Position numbers and translations under genes: made by a program
Notes under the pieces: model-generated
What the model was told of the DNA's origin: nothing
Database searches by the model: none
Seen by the model: only the letters and a program-made list of their open reading frames with translations
Assembly: GCA_964490085.1 (NCBI GenBank)
Contig: CAZBAO010000004.1
Span: 1 to 45,695 of the forward strand
Direction of reading: 5' to 3'
Source: RGIG3009 sp964490085
GTDB taxonomy: Bacteria > Bacillota > Clostridia > Oscillospirales > Acutalibacteraceae
Length of the DNA stretch: 45,695 bases
Shown: in pieces, positions 7,293 to 15,301 of the stretch
Position numbering within the stretch: the first letter of the stretch is position 1
Layout: each line of letters opens with the position of its first letter

Positions 7293-9455
7293 ATGGCATT
7301 CCGTAAACCGGCGTGGCTGGATCGTGTGTCGGCAGTGCTGTCTACGAAAAAAAGTCGGAGCATCCTGACTTTAGTGGGCAAGTCCCTGCTGACCGTCGGT
7401 CTGGTGATCGTGCTCACCGGCTGTATCGTCGCCTGTGTGCTGACCGTATATGTTGCCACCAACTTCACCGGCCAGTCCAATCTGCCGGATATTGATTCGA
7501 TCAACGAAAACCAAACGAGTATCGTCATGACGCTCAACGAAACGACCGGCCAATATGAGGAATTCCAGCGGCTAAGCGGTATCAAACGCATCTGGACGCC
7601 GCTCAGCGAAATGCCGGTCAATATGCAAAATGCGATCATCGCGATCGAGGATGAGCGCTTTAACGAGCACTTCGGTGTTGACTGGAAGCGTACCATCTCC
7701 GCTTTCGCCAATCTGATCTTGCATTTCAACTCCACGGAATACGGCGGATCGACCCTGACGCAACAGCTCATCAAGGTCATGACCGGTGACAACGACCACT
7801 CGATCCAACGTAAGGTCACGGAGATCCTGGCCGCGGTGGAAATGGAAAAATACTATTCCAAGGACGAGATCCTGCAGGCATACCTCAATATGATGCCGCT
7901 TTCCAGCAACGTCACGGGTATAGGCGCAGGCGCCAACTACTTCTTTGGCGTGGACGCCAGCGAGCTGACGCTCGCGCAGTGTGCGGCGCTCGCCGCCATG
8001 ACCAACAATCCGGTCAAATACAATCCCTATCGCTATCCCGAAAACCTGCGTTCGCGTCAGCGGCTGGTGCTGTACAAAATGTACGAGCTGGATTTCATCA
8101 CGGCGGACGAGTATCAGCAGGCGCTCGGTGAGGAGCTGTATTTCAAGAGCAGCGCCAAGACCACGGATGTGAACGACTGGTACACCGACATGCTGATCGA
8201 CGACGTCACCTATTCGCTCATGGAAACCTACGGCTATACCGAGGCACAGGCACGCAACATGGTATATTACGGCGGTCTGACCATCTATTCCTGTGAAAAT
8301 CCCACCCTGCAGGCGAAGGTAGAGGCGATCTACGCAAACGACGACAACTACCCCGACGCACTGCTCAGTGACGTGGTTCAGCCGCAGGCGGCGATCTATA
8401 TCATGGATTATACCGGTAAGACCGTCGCGGTCGTGGGCGGCAGAGGCGAAAAGCAAGCTGACAGGATCCTTAACCGCGCCACAAGCTCGATCCGACAGCC
8501 GGGTTCCTCCATGAAACCGCTGTCGGTGTATGCTCCCGCCATACAGCTGAATCTCATCAACTATTCCTCGCAGGTGCCGGATTGCTATATCACCCTCAAG
8601 GACGGCACAAAATGGCCGAAAAACTATAACCAATCCACCCCGCAGGACAGCGGTACGACCACGGTGGATATCGCCGTGCAGACCTCCATGAACACGGTGG
8701 CGGCGCAGATCGTTCAGCAGCTCACCCCGCAACGCTCGTTCAGCTTCCTGACCGGTCCGTTGAATTTCACCTCGCTCGTCACTTCAGACAGTGACGGCAA
8801 CACCGATATCGACTACGCGCCGATGGCACTCGGCGGTCTGACCAACGGCGCTTATCCCCGTGAAATGGCAGCCGCGTATCAGATCTTCGGCAACGGCGGC
8901 TACTACAACGAGCCGTACTCCTTCACCAAAGTCGAGCAAAACGGCAACGTGATCCTACAGCACACCTACTCCCCCGTACAGGTGCTGGACGAGAACTCCG
9001 CCTATGTGATGAATCGCCTGCTGCAGACCGTCGTGCGCGGCACGAACGGCGCGACAGCGGGCGCTTTGAAGAGCTCTTGGGGCGACTGGGAGGTCTTTGC
9101 CAAGACCGGTACCACTCAGCAGAACAACGACGTGTGGCTGGTCGCGGGCACGCCTAAATACGTCGCGGCAAGCTGGTTCGGTTATGATAAAAATCAAGTG
9201 TTGACCAACAAACAGACCTCTGCCGCACGCAACCTCTGGAACAAGAGCATGCTGGCGCTTCACGAGGGCTTGGAACCAATGACCTTTGAACGCAAGGGCA
9301 GCACGATAGAAGCGGAATTCTGCACCGAGACCGGTCTGCTCGCCACCGAGCAATGCTCCAAAACACGCACGGGTGTCTACAAGCCGAATTACATGCCGGA
9401 GGCCTGTGATAAGCACGGCACGACGGTTGTCGGCGGTACCGTCACCCAAGAATAA
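7293..9455 (+). CDS. Class A penicillin-binding protein (PBP1A family)
   Basis: 720 residues. It is a bifunctional peptidoglycan glycosyltransferase and DD-transpeptidase, anchored by one membrane helix (about 29-55) after a basic cytoplasmic start. The GT51 domain shows IEDERFNEHFG (catalytic Glu119) and GGSTLTQQLIK (151-161). The transpeptidase domain shows SSMK with the acyl-enzyme Ser405 and Lys408, SMN (465-467) and KTG (604-606). The C-terminal 60 residues carry several Cys (TETGLLATEQCSKTRTG) typical of clostridial PBP1A tails. ATG 7293 follows AAGGAGGAAG. It is monocistronic, between its own promoter and a strong terminator. Confidence 0.97.
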   Translation: MAFRKPAWLDRVSAVLSTKKSRSILTLVGKSLLTVGLVIVLTGCIVACVLTVYVATNFTGQSNLPDIDSINENQTSIVMTLNETTGQYEEFQRLSGIKRIWTPLSEMPVNMQNAIIAIEDERFNEHFGVDWKRTISAFANLILHFNSTEYGGSTLTQQLIKVMTGDNDHSIQRKVTEILAAVEMEKYYSKDEILQAYLNMMPLSSNVTGIGAGANYFFGVDASELTLAQCAALAAMTNNPVKYNPYRYPENLRSRQRLVLYKMYELDFITADEYQQALGEELYFKSSAKTTDVNDWYTDMLIDDVTYSLMETYGYTEAQARNMVYYGGLTIYSCENPTLQAKVEAIYANDDNYPDALLSDVVQPQAAIYIMDYTGKTVAVVGGRGEKQADRILNRATSSIRQPGSSMKPLSVYAPAIQLNLINYSSQVPDCYITLKDGTKWPKNYNQSTPQDSGTTTVDIAVQTSMNTVAAQIVQQLTPQRSFSFLTGPLNFTSLVTSDSDGNTDIDYAPMALGGLTNGAYPREMAAAYQIFGNGGYYNEPYSFTKVEQNGNVILQHTYSPVQVLDENSAYVMNRLLQTVVRGTNGATAGALKSSWGDWEVFAKTGTTQQNNDVWLVAGTPKYVAASWFGYDKNQVLTNKQTSAARNLWNKSMLALHEGLEPMTFERKGSTIEAEFCTETGLLATEQCSKTRTGVYKPNYMPEACDKHGTTVVGGTVTQE

Positions 9456-9463
9456 TCGATCGA

Positions 9464-9510
9464 GCAGGCGATCTGTCCGCGTATCACGGACAGATCGCCT
9501 GCCTAATTTT
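9464..9510 (+). terminator. Rho-independent terminator after the penicillin-binding protein gene
   Basis: Perfect 16-bp stem (GCAGGCGATCTGTCCG at 9464-9479 against 9487-9502), 7-base loop, then CTAATTTTTCCTT. Confidence 0.92.
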
Positions 9511-9535
9511 TCCTTAAAATATTTGAAAATTCCCC

Positions 9536-9564
9536 TTGATTTTTGCATCCCACTGTGTTATAGT
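9536..9564 (+). promoter_or_regulatory. Promoter of pheB-hom-lysC
   Basis: TTGATT (9536-9541), 17-base spacer, TATAGT (9559-9564), 44 bases before the pheB start. Confidence 0.7.
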
Positions 9565-9607
9565 GTTTTCATTCGCGATACGCGTGTTTTTGGGTGGTGG
9601 ACAGTTT

Positions 9608-10075
9608 ATGGATCAAATGGCCCGAACCGGCGAATGGGTGTTGGTTCGCGCAGATGCGCTTCCCGAGATATACGTCAAGGTGCTTGAGGTAAGCAATGCG
9701 TTGAGAGCCGGCCGTTTCGCTTCGGTCAGTGAAGCCGTGCGGGCGGTAGGGATCTCCCGCAGTGCTTATTACAAATACAAAGACACCGTCACACCGTATC
9801 TCGGCAGTCAAACAAACGTCCGGTTTATGACGGTGGACTTGGTTTTGCAGGACTCCCCCGGTGTGTTGTCCGGTCTGCTGTCCGCGTTTGCCAAGGTCGG
9901 CGCCAACATCGTGACCGTCAATCAGCAATCCCCCGAAGACGGCAGCGCATGCGTATCCATCTGTGCCAAGACCAACGGTATGTCGCAGTCTTTAGACACA
10001 TTTGCCAATGAACTATCCCATATCCCCGGCGTGCGGCGCATCAGCGCCATCAGTCAGAAAGGCGGAGAAGTATAA
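9608..10075 (+). CDS. pheB: UPF0735 ACT-domain protein, PheB-like
   Basis: 155 residues with the layout of Bacillus PheB: an N-terminal helical part (LVRADALPEIYVKVLEV, then VGISRSAYYKYKD, close to a helix-turn-helix) and a C-terminal ACT domain (about 80-150, VDLVLQDSPGVLSGLL, GANIVTVNQ). ACT domains bind amino acids and control enzymes or transcription. PheB was once thought to make chorismate mutase, but no catalytic activity is established. Its stop abuts the hom ATG directly, which suggests translational coupling and a role in control of the aspartate family. ATG 9608 has only a weak ribosome site (GGTGG); an in-frame ATG 24 codons upstream lies inside the promoter and is rejected. Confidence 0.88.
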   Translation: MDQMARTGEWVLVRADALPEIYVKVLEVSNALRAGRFASVSEAVRAVGISRSAYYKYKDTVTPYLGSQTNVRFMTVDLVLQDSPGVLSGLLSAFAKVGANIVTVNQQSPEDGSACVSICAKTNGMSQSLDTFANELSHIPGVRRISAISQKGGEV

Positions 10076-11302
10076 ATGATCTCGGTAGCAATTTTGGGCC
10101 ACGGTGTGGTCGGTTCGGGTGTAGCGGAGGTATTGCTGCAAAATGCCGACACCATCACGAAAAAAGCGGGGGCCTCCCTCGTTGTCAAACGCATTTTGGA
10201 TCTGCGCAGCTTTCCCGATCTGCCGTACGCCGATCTGTTTACCACGGATTTTGAAACGATCGTGCAGGATAAGGATATCCGTATCGTGGTAGAAACCATG
10301 GGCGGCTTGCATCCGGCATACGATTTTGTCAAAGCCTGCCTGCTTGCGGGCAAAAGCGTCGTCACTTCGAACAAGGAGTTGGTTGCCGCCAAAGGTGACG
10401 AGCTGCTCTCGATCGCCGCGCAGCAAAACGTCAGCTTTTTGTTTGAAGCCAGCGTCGGCGGCGGTATTCCGATCCTGCGTCCGCTTTCTCAATGCCTTGC
10501 CGGCAACGAGATCGAATCGGTCGCCGGCATTCTGAACGGCACCACCAACTTCATGCTCACCCGCATGGTGCAGGACGGCATGGATTTTGCAAGCGCTCTA
10601 AAACTCGCACAAGACCTCGGTTACGCCGAGCGTAATCCCTCCGCTGACGTAGACGGGCACGATGCCTGCCGTAAGATCTGCATTTTGGCGGCGCTCGCCT
10701 ACGGCAAGCACGTCTATCCCGAGCAGGTGTATACCGAGGGTATCTCTGCCATCACCCCCACCGATGTAAAATACGCCGAAGCCATCGACCGCGTCATCAA
10801 ACTCATCGGTCAGGTCAAGCGGCAGGGTGACCGCATTCACTGCATGGTATCGCCATTGCTCATTTCAGCGGATAATCTGCTCGCGCAGGTGAGCGACGTG
10901 TTCAACGCCGTGCAGGTGTGCGGCAACGCCGTCGGCGAGGTCATGTTCTACGGTCGCGGCGCCGGTAAGCTTCCCACCGCCTCTGCGGTGGTTGGGGACG
11001 TCATCGATGCCGCTCAGCACCTCGCCGAACGCAAACCGCTCTTCTGGGACGCAGGTTTTGCCGAGTACGTGTTGGATCACGCGGACAACGAATGTGCTGT
11101 GCTGCTCCGTTTTGAAACGAACGATAAGCAAGCCTTGCTCGCGAGCTTGCAATCGGCACTCGGCAACGTTTCCGTCGTCACTTGCCCCGACGCACCGACC
11201 AACGAGTTGGCGGTACTCACGGCAGTCATGAGCGAGCGTCAATTGGATAACGGTCTGGCGGTACTCGGAGATCAACCGATCTCCCGTCTGCGCCTGTTAT
11301 AA
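10076..11302 (+). CDS. hom: Homoserine dehydrogenase
   Basis: 408 residues. It reduces aspartate semialdehyde to homoserine with NAD(P)H, the branch to threonine and methionine. The Rossmann loop is LGHGVVGSGVAEVL (about 6-19). The catalytic region holds SNKELVA, EASVGGGIPIL, GILNGTTNFML and the signature NPSADVDGHDACRK (about 183-196), with the catalytic Lys beyond. A C-terminal ACT domain (about 330-408) is usual for feedback control by threonine. Its ATG touches the pheB stop, and lysC follows after 17 bases. Confidence 0.97.
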   Translation: MISVAILGHGVVGSGVAEVLLQNADTITKKAGASLVVKRILDLRSFPDLPYADLFTTDFETIVQDKDIRIVVETMGGLHPAYDFVKACLLAGKSVVTSNKELVAAKGDELLSIAAQQNVSFLFEASVGGGIPILRPLSQCLAGNEIESVAGILNGTTNFMLTRMVQDGMDFASALKLAQDLGYAERNPSADVDGHDACRKICILAALAYGKHVYPEQVYTEGISAITPTDVKYAEAIDRVIKLIGQVKRQGDRIHCMVSPLLISADNLLAQVSDVFNAVQVCGNAVGEVMFYGRGAGKLPTASAVVGDVIDAAQHLAERKPLFWDAGFAEYVLDHADNECAVLLRFETNDKQALLASLQSALGNVSVVTCPDAPTNELAVLTAVMSERQLDNGLAVLGDQPISRLRLL

Positions 11303-11319
11303 TAAAAGGAGGAAAACCC

Positions 11320-12528
11320 ATGCTTATTGTACAAAAATTCGGCGGCAGCTCCGTCGCCGATGCTGAAAGGGTCATGAACGTTGCCCGACGGGTAACCGAC
11401 ACCTACCGTGCCGGAAATGAAGTCGTTGTCGTCGTGTCGGCACAGGGTGACACCACGGACGATCTCATCGCCAAAGCCAAAGAGATCAATCCGAACGGCA
11501 GCAAACGCGAAATGGATATGCTGATGGCGGCGGGTGAACAGATCTCGATCGCCTTGCTTGCCATGGCGTGTGAGCAGCTCGGCTGTCCCGCCATTTCCCT
11601 GCTCGGCTGGCAGGCCGGCTTCTCCACCAACTCCAAGTATTCCGCGGCACGCATCAAGACCGTCAAGGCAGAGCGTATCCGCGCAGAATTGGACAAGAAA
11701 AAGATCGTCATCGTCGCCGGCTTCCAAGGCGTCAACAAATACGATGACGTCACCACCCTCGGCCGCGGCGGCTCGGATACCAGTGCCGTTGCGATCGCCG
11801 CGGCGATGAACGCCGATCTGTGCCAGATCTACACCGACGTGGAAGGCGTATACACCGCCGATCCGCGCAAGGTTCCCACCGCACGGAAGTTGGACGAGAT
11901 CACCTACGACGAAATGTTGGAGCTTGCCACGCTGGGCGCGCAGGTGCTCAACAACCGCTCCGTGGAAATGGCAAAAAAATACAACATCGAACTGGAAGTT
12001 CTCTCCAGTCTGAAACATGTTCCCGGCACCAAAGTGAAGGAGGTCACCAAAATGGAAAAAATGTTAATTAAGAGTGTTGCAAAAGACACCGACGTTGCTC
12101 GCGTGATGATCGTCGGTATTCCGGATGAGCCCGGCGTCGCCTTTAAAATTTTCTCCCGTGTCGCGCAGGCACACGTCAACGTGGATATCATTTTGCAGTC
12201 GGTCGGCCGCGACGGCACCAAGGACATCACCTTTACCGTCCCTGCGGGCGAGGGCGAGCGCACGGTAGAAGCCCTGCGTGAGTACTGCGATCACTTGAAC
12301 GCGAAAAAGCTGTTCTACGATACGGAGATCGCGAAGGTTTCCATCGTCGGTGCCGGCATGGAAACGCACGAGGGTGTCGCCTCCCGTATGTTCGGCGCGC
12401 TGTCGGATGCCAACATTAACATCCAGACCATCTCCACCAGTGAGATCAAGATCTCGGTGCTGATCGACCGTGCCGATGCCGATCGCGCTGTTGCCGCCGT
12501 GCATCACGCGTTCTTCGACGAAGATTAA
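11320..12528 (+). CDS. lysC: Aspartate kinase, alpha/beta type
   Basis: 402 residues. It phosphorylates aspartate, the first step to lysine, threonine, methionine and meso-DAP. The kinase domain opens with VQKFGGSSVAD and includes GRGGSDTSA and YTDVEGVYTADPR. Two ACT domains form the C-terminal 150 residues (MIVGIPDEPGVAFKIF and VSIVGAGMETHEGVASRMF) and are the usual lysine/threonine sensors. Codon 245 (12052) is an ATG with a near-perfect AAGGAGGT 7 bases upstream, so a separate beta subunit is likely made, as in Bacillus aspartokinase II. The ATG at 11320 follows AAAGGAGG. A terminator ends the operon. Confidence 0.98.
   Translation: MLIVQKFGGSSVADAERVMNVARRVTDTYRAGNEVVVVVSAQGDTTDDLIAKAKEINPNGSKREMDMLMAAGEQISIALLAMACEQLGCPAISLLGWQAGFSTNSKYSAARIKTVKAERIRAELDKKKIVIVAGFQGVNKYDDVTTLGRGGSDTSAVAIAAAMNADLCQIYTDVEGVYTADPRKVPTARKLDEITYDEMLELATLGAQVLNNRSVEMAKKYNIELEVLSSLKHVPGTKVKEVTKMEKMLIKSVAKDTDVARVMIVGIPDEPGVAFKIFSRVAQAHVNVDIILQSVGRDGTKDITFTVPAGEGERTVEALREYCDHLNAKKLFYDTEIAKVSIVGAGMETHEGVASRMFGALSDANINIQTISTSEIKISVLIDRADADRAVAAVHHAFFDED
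12052..12528 (+). CDS. Aspartokinase beta subunit from an internal in-frame start (predicted)
   Basis: Within lysC, AAGGAGGT lies 7 bases before ATG 12052, in the lysC frame. Translation from here gives 158 residues holding exactly the two ACT regulatory domains. Bacillus subtilis aspartokinase II is known to make its beta subunit this way from overlapping in-phase genes, with a beta of about 160 residues. The ribosome site is seen; use of it is inferred. Confidence 0.7.
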   Translation: MEKMLIKSVAKDTDVARVMIVGIPDEPGVAFKIFSRVAQAHVNVDIILQSVGRDGTKDITFTVPAGEGERTVEALREYCDHLNAKKLFYDTEIAKVSIVGAGMETHEGVASRMFGALSDANINIQTISTSEIKISVLIDRADADRAVAAVHHAFFDED

Positions 12529-12536
12529 GAAAGACG

Positions 12537-12565
12537 AAAAAAGCCGCAACGCGGCTTTTTTCTTT
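12537..12565 (+). terminator. Terminator of pheB-hom-lysC
   Basis: AAAAAAGCCGC (12537-12547), 3-base loop, GCGGCTTTTTT (12551-12561), nearly symmetric, so it may act in both directions. Confidence 0.85.
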
Positions 12566-12578
12566 ATCGGAGGTTCTG

Positions 12579-13685
12579 ATGTTAGGGTTGTATCTGCACG
12601 TTCCGTTTTGCGCGTCAAAATGCCCGTACTGCGATTTTTATTCGCTGGCGGGCAGAACCGACGACGATAAGGATCGCTATCTGCAGACCATGATCGATTC
12701 GTTACGTCACTGGTCGTCACAACTGCATACAACAGCGGACACCGTCTATCTCGGCGGCGGCACACCGACACTGCTCGGAGCCGATCGCTTAGCACGGCTG
12801 ATCGCCGCCGCGCGGGACGCGTTTTCCGTACCGGACGGTGCCGAGATCAGCCTCGAAGCAAACCCCGGCGATGATCTGAACGATATCTTAACAGCGTTCG
12901 CTGTCGCCGGCGGCAACCGCTTATCACTGGGTGTGCAGGCGGTAAGCGATGAGCACCTGCAACTCCTCGGCAGACGGCATACCGTTTCGGATGTAGATGC
13001 CGCCATCGCCGCCGCCCGTCACGCGGGGATTTCTAACGTGTCGTGTGACCTGATGCTCGGCACTTCGGAGCAGACAAGCGCCGATATCCGTGCCGCCGCC
13101 CGCCGCTTTGCCGAGTGGGGTGCCCGCCACGTGTCCGCCTATCTCTTAAAACTGGAAAGCGGCACGCCGTATGCCGCCGCACCTCCTGCTCTGCCGGATG
13201 AGGATACGGCAGCCTCGTTGTATTTAGAGGCGGTCGCCGCGCTGAAAGAACAAGGGTATGCGCAATATGAAATCTCCAATTTTGCGCGCCCCGGCTTTGA
13301 GAGCCGGCATAATCTCAAATACTGGTGCTCGGAGCCGTATCTCGGTATCGGCCCCGCCGCCCATTCGTTTTTGGACGGCAAACGGCTGTACTACCCCCGC
13401 TCGCTGTCGGCGTTTTTGGACGGTTGCGAGCCGCTTGCCGAAAACCCAAACGATACCGCCATCCCCGAAAATTCGCCTGAGGAATTTGCCATGCTGCGCC
13501 TGCGGCTGACTGCGGGGTTGACCGAAACCGGTTATCGTACCCGCTTCGGCAGTCCTATTCCTCTTTCGTGGCGCGAAAAGGCAGCCGCACTCCCACCGCA
13601 TCTCGTCACCGTAGATGCCGAAGGCATCCGCCTGACAACGGAAGGCTTTTTGGTATCCGATGCCATCCTCGCCCATATTTTATAG
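12579..13685 (+). CDS. hemW: Radical SAM heme chaperone HemW (coproporphyrinogen oxidase-like)
   Basis: 368 residues. The start LYLHVPFCASKCPYCDFY carries the radical-SAM CxxxCxxC cluster (Cys11, 15, 18), and YLGGGTPTLL and RLSLGVQAVSDEHLQLLGRRH follow. HNLKYWCSEPYLGIGPAAHSF includes the HNxxYW motif that marks HemW rather than true HemN. The family is now seen as heme-trafficking proteins; older annotation says oxygen-independent coproporphyrinogen III oxidase. ATG 12579 follows GGAGG by 6 bases. It sits alone between two terminators; in many Firmicutes it lies next to lepA, which here is 7 kb away. Confidence 0.94.
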   Translation: MLGLYLHVPFCASKCPYCDFYSLAGRTDDDKDRYLQTMIDSLRHWSSQLHTTADTVYLGGGTPTLLGADRLARLIAAARDAFSVPDGAEISLEANPGDDLNDILTAFAVAGGNRLSLGVQAVSDEHLQLLGRRHTVSDVDAAIAAARHAGISNVSCDLMLGTSEQTSADIRAAARRFAEWGARHVSAYLLKLESGTPYAAAPPALPDEDTAASLYLEAVAALKEQGYAQYEISNFARPGFESRHNLKYWCSEPYLGIGPAAHSFLDGKRLYYPRSLSAFLDGCEPLAENPNDTAIPENSPEEFAMLRLRLTAGLTETGYRTRFGSPIPLSWREKAAALPPHLVTVDAEGIRLTTEGFLVSDAILAHIL

Positions 13686-13687
13686 GC

Positions 13688-13722
13688 AAAAAGCCAAGTC
13701 TGTTGACTCGGCTTTTTCCGTT
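13688..13722. terminator. Bidirectional terminator between hemW and the PIG-L gene
   Basis: AAAAAGCCAAGTC (13688-13700), TGTT loop, GACTCGGCTTTTT (13705-13717); one G-T wobble. A-run before and T-run after, between convergent genes. Confidence 0.85.
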
Positions 13723-13727
13723 TCGTT

Positions 13728-14444
13728 TTATCTGCCCTCGGGCAGCATCCGATAGGTGTTCATGCGTTGGCTCATCATACAGCGGGAGAAGCACTCGGCG
13801 TACTCGGTGCCGCACTGCTTGCCGCGCGCCATATCGCTTGCACGGTTACTGGCAAAACAGTCAACGCCCTGATGCTCGCTGAGCCAGCCGTACTGGCTCT
13901 CGTGGCACTGCAGAGCTTTGGTTTTAAGGTCAATCGTATCGCTGATATCTACGTACTCCGTTGGACGGAAGCTGGTAACGCCGTTTGCCACCATATAGAA
14001 GATGGCGGGCACCGCTTCAAGCACCGGATACTTCGTCTTATAATTTGGAATAGTGGCGATAAAGCTGGCGTTAAACGCCAGCAGGGATGTTTCGGTATGA
14101 TCGCGCATATAATCCTCGTGATACTGCGTGAAGATCATATCGGGCTTGGTATAGCGGATCACATCCACCAGCTTGTCAATAACGGCACGGTCGTTGGAAT
14201 CGACGTGCAGATCATACACACCGAGATTGAAATACTCCTTAGCACCGATCAACTTTGCCGCCGCTTCCGCTTCCTTGACGCGGATCGCCGCGATCTCATC
14301 GGGCTCCAGCGTCATCGATCCGCCGCTGCCGTTTGTGATGCCGCAAACGTACACCTCGTCGCCACGCGCGACACAACGCGCCAGCGTGCCGAAGCAACCG
14401 AATTCCGCGTCGTCGGGATGACAACCAATGGCTAATACTCGCAT
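13728..14444 (-). CDS. PIG-L family deacetylase (LmbE-like)
   Basis: 238 residues. The metal-binding CHPDDAEFGCFGTL motif is at 8-21, and the second His motif is in FTQYHEDYMRDHTETS (about 107-122). These zinc enzymes remove acetyl from N-acetylglucosamine-type sugars, as in GlcNAc-PI de-N-acetylase, MshB and BshB. BshB acts in bacillithiol synthesis, but nothing else of that pathway is in the window, so the substrate is open. ATG 14444 with AGCGAGGAA before it is preferred over an in-frame ATG 22 codons upstream that would run into the rubrerythrin promoter region. Confidence 0.88.
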   Translation of the reverse strand: MRVLAIGCHPDDAEFGCFGTLARCVARGDEVYVCGITNGSGGSMTLEPDEIAAIRVKEAEAAAKLIGAKEYFNLGVYDLHVDSNDRAVIDKLVDVIRYTKPDMIFTQYHEDYMRDHTETSLLAFNASFIATIPNYKTKYPVLEAVPAIFYMVANGVTSFRPTEYVDISDTIDLKTKALQCHESQYGWLSEHQGVDCFASNRASDMARGKQCGTEYAECFSRCMMSQRMNTYRMLPEGR

Positions 14445-14502
14445 TTGTAATTCCTCGCTTTTCCTAAAAATTTTCGTCTTCATCATACCCCTATTACATC
14501 GC

Positions 14503-14540
14503 AAAGTCAATATTGACTTTATCTGTTTTTGTTGTAAAAT
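14503..14540 (+). promoter_or_regulatory. Rubrerythrin promoter with an 18-bp perfect palindrome over the -35
   Basis: TTGACT (14513-14518), 16-base spacer, TAAAAT (14535-14540). The -35 is the right half of AAAGTCAATATTGACTTT (14503-14520), a perfect inverted repeat. That is the geometry of a dimeric repressor site. It does not match the PerR, Rex or FNR consensus as I know them. Confidence 0.68.
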
Positions 14541-14576
14541 AAGAGTATACAGTAAACCTAAAAGGAGTGTCAGATC

Positions 14577-15113
14577 ATGTCAAAATACGCCGGAACACAG
14601 ACCGAGAAAAACTTGGAAGCCGCTTTTGCGGGTGAATCGCAGGCGCGCAATAAATACACCTATTTCGCTTCTGTCGCGAAGAAAGAGGGCTATGAGCAGA
14701 TCGCGGCCTTGTTCTTAAAAACCGCCGACAACGAAAAAGAGCACGCTAAAATGTGGTTCAAGGAACTGCAGGGCATCGGCAACACCGCCGAAAACCTCGC
14801 CGCCGCCGCTGAGGGTGAAAACTACGAATGGACCGACATGTACGACGGCTTTGCCAAGACTGCCGAGGAAGAAGGCTTCCCGGAGCTCGCCCGCAAATTC
14901 CGTCTGGTCGCCGCGATCGAGAAGCATCACGAGGAACGCTACCGCGCCCTGCTGAAGAACGTCGAGACTGCCGCGGTATTCGAAAAGAGCGCCGTGCGCG
15001 TGTGGGAATGCCGCAACTGCGGTCACATTGTCGTGGGCACCAACGCACCGGAGATGTGTCCCACCTGTGCTCATCCGAAGAGCTACTTCGAGATCCACGC
15101 CGAGAACTACTAA
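14577..15113 (+). CDS. rbr: Rubrerythrin
   Basis: 178 residues. The ferritin-like di-iron domain comes first (NLEAAFAGESQARNKY with Glu20; DNEKEHAKMW with Glu53 and His56; IEKHHEERY near 114-122). A C-terminal rubredoxin domain follows with CRNC (145-148) and CPTC (161-164). It reduces hydrogen peroxide in the cytoplasm of anaerobes using electrons from rubredoxin or NADH systems. ATG 14577 follows AAAGGAGTG. It has its own promoter with a palindromic site, and its own terminator. Confidence 0.97.
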   Translation: MSKYAGTQTEKNLEAAFAGESQARNKYTYFASVAKKEGYEQIAALFLKTADNEKEHAKMWFKELQGIGNTAENLAAAAEGENYEWTDMYDGFAKTAEEEGFPELARKFRLVAAIEKHHEERYRALLKNVETAAVFEKSAVRVWECRNCGHIVVGTNAPEMCPTCAHPKSYFEIHAENY

Positions 15114-15122
15114 GAATCCGCC

Positions 15123-15160
15123 AAAAAAGCGAGCCGTCAGCTCGCTTTTTTATTTTTTTC
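15123..15160 (+). terminator. Rubrerythrin terminator
   Basis: AAAAAAGCGAGC, short loop, GCTCGCTTTTTTATTTTTTTC. Confidence 0.88.
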
Positions 15161-15171
15161 GCAATTTTCGT

Positions 15172-15200
15172 TTGTTTTTTGCAAAAAAATATGCTATACT
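15172..15200 (+). promoter_or_regulatory. Promoter of carD
   Basis: TTGTTT (15172-15177), 17-base spacer, TATACT (15195-15200) with TGC before it (extended -10). The predicted leader is about 95 bases long. Confidence 0.6.
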
Positions 15201-15230
15201 GAGAGTACAAAAGAATACCTTTATAAACAA

Positions 15231-15290
15231 CGTGCAGTTTGCGTAGCGGAACATAAGTCCGGTTGTGTAACTGCACGATTTTTCTTTTTA
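15231..15290 (+). promoter_or_regulatory. Terminator-like hairpin in the carD leader
   Basis: CGTGCAGTT (15231-15239) pairs with AACTGCACG (15269-15277), with an inner CGGA/TCCG stem in the 29-base loop. The T-rich run ATTTTTCTTTTTA follows. The carD ribosome site GGGGGA comes immediately after. It lies downstream of the predicted promoter, so it could be an attenuator. No known riboswitch class is recognised. Confidence 0.55.
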
Positions 15291-15301
15291 GGGGGATTTT
15301 C

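Noticed and set aside
7572..8732. 386-codon open frame antisense to the penicillin-binding protein gene
   Set aside because: The plus-strand gene has all catalytic motifs; the antisense product is low-quality sequence.
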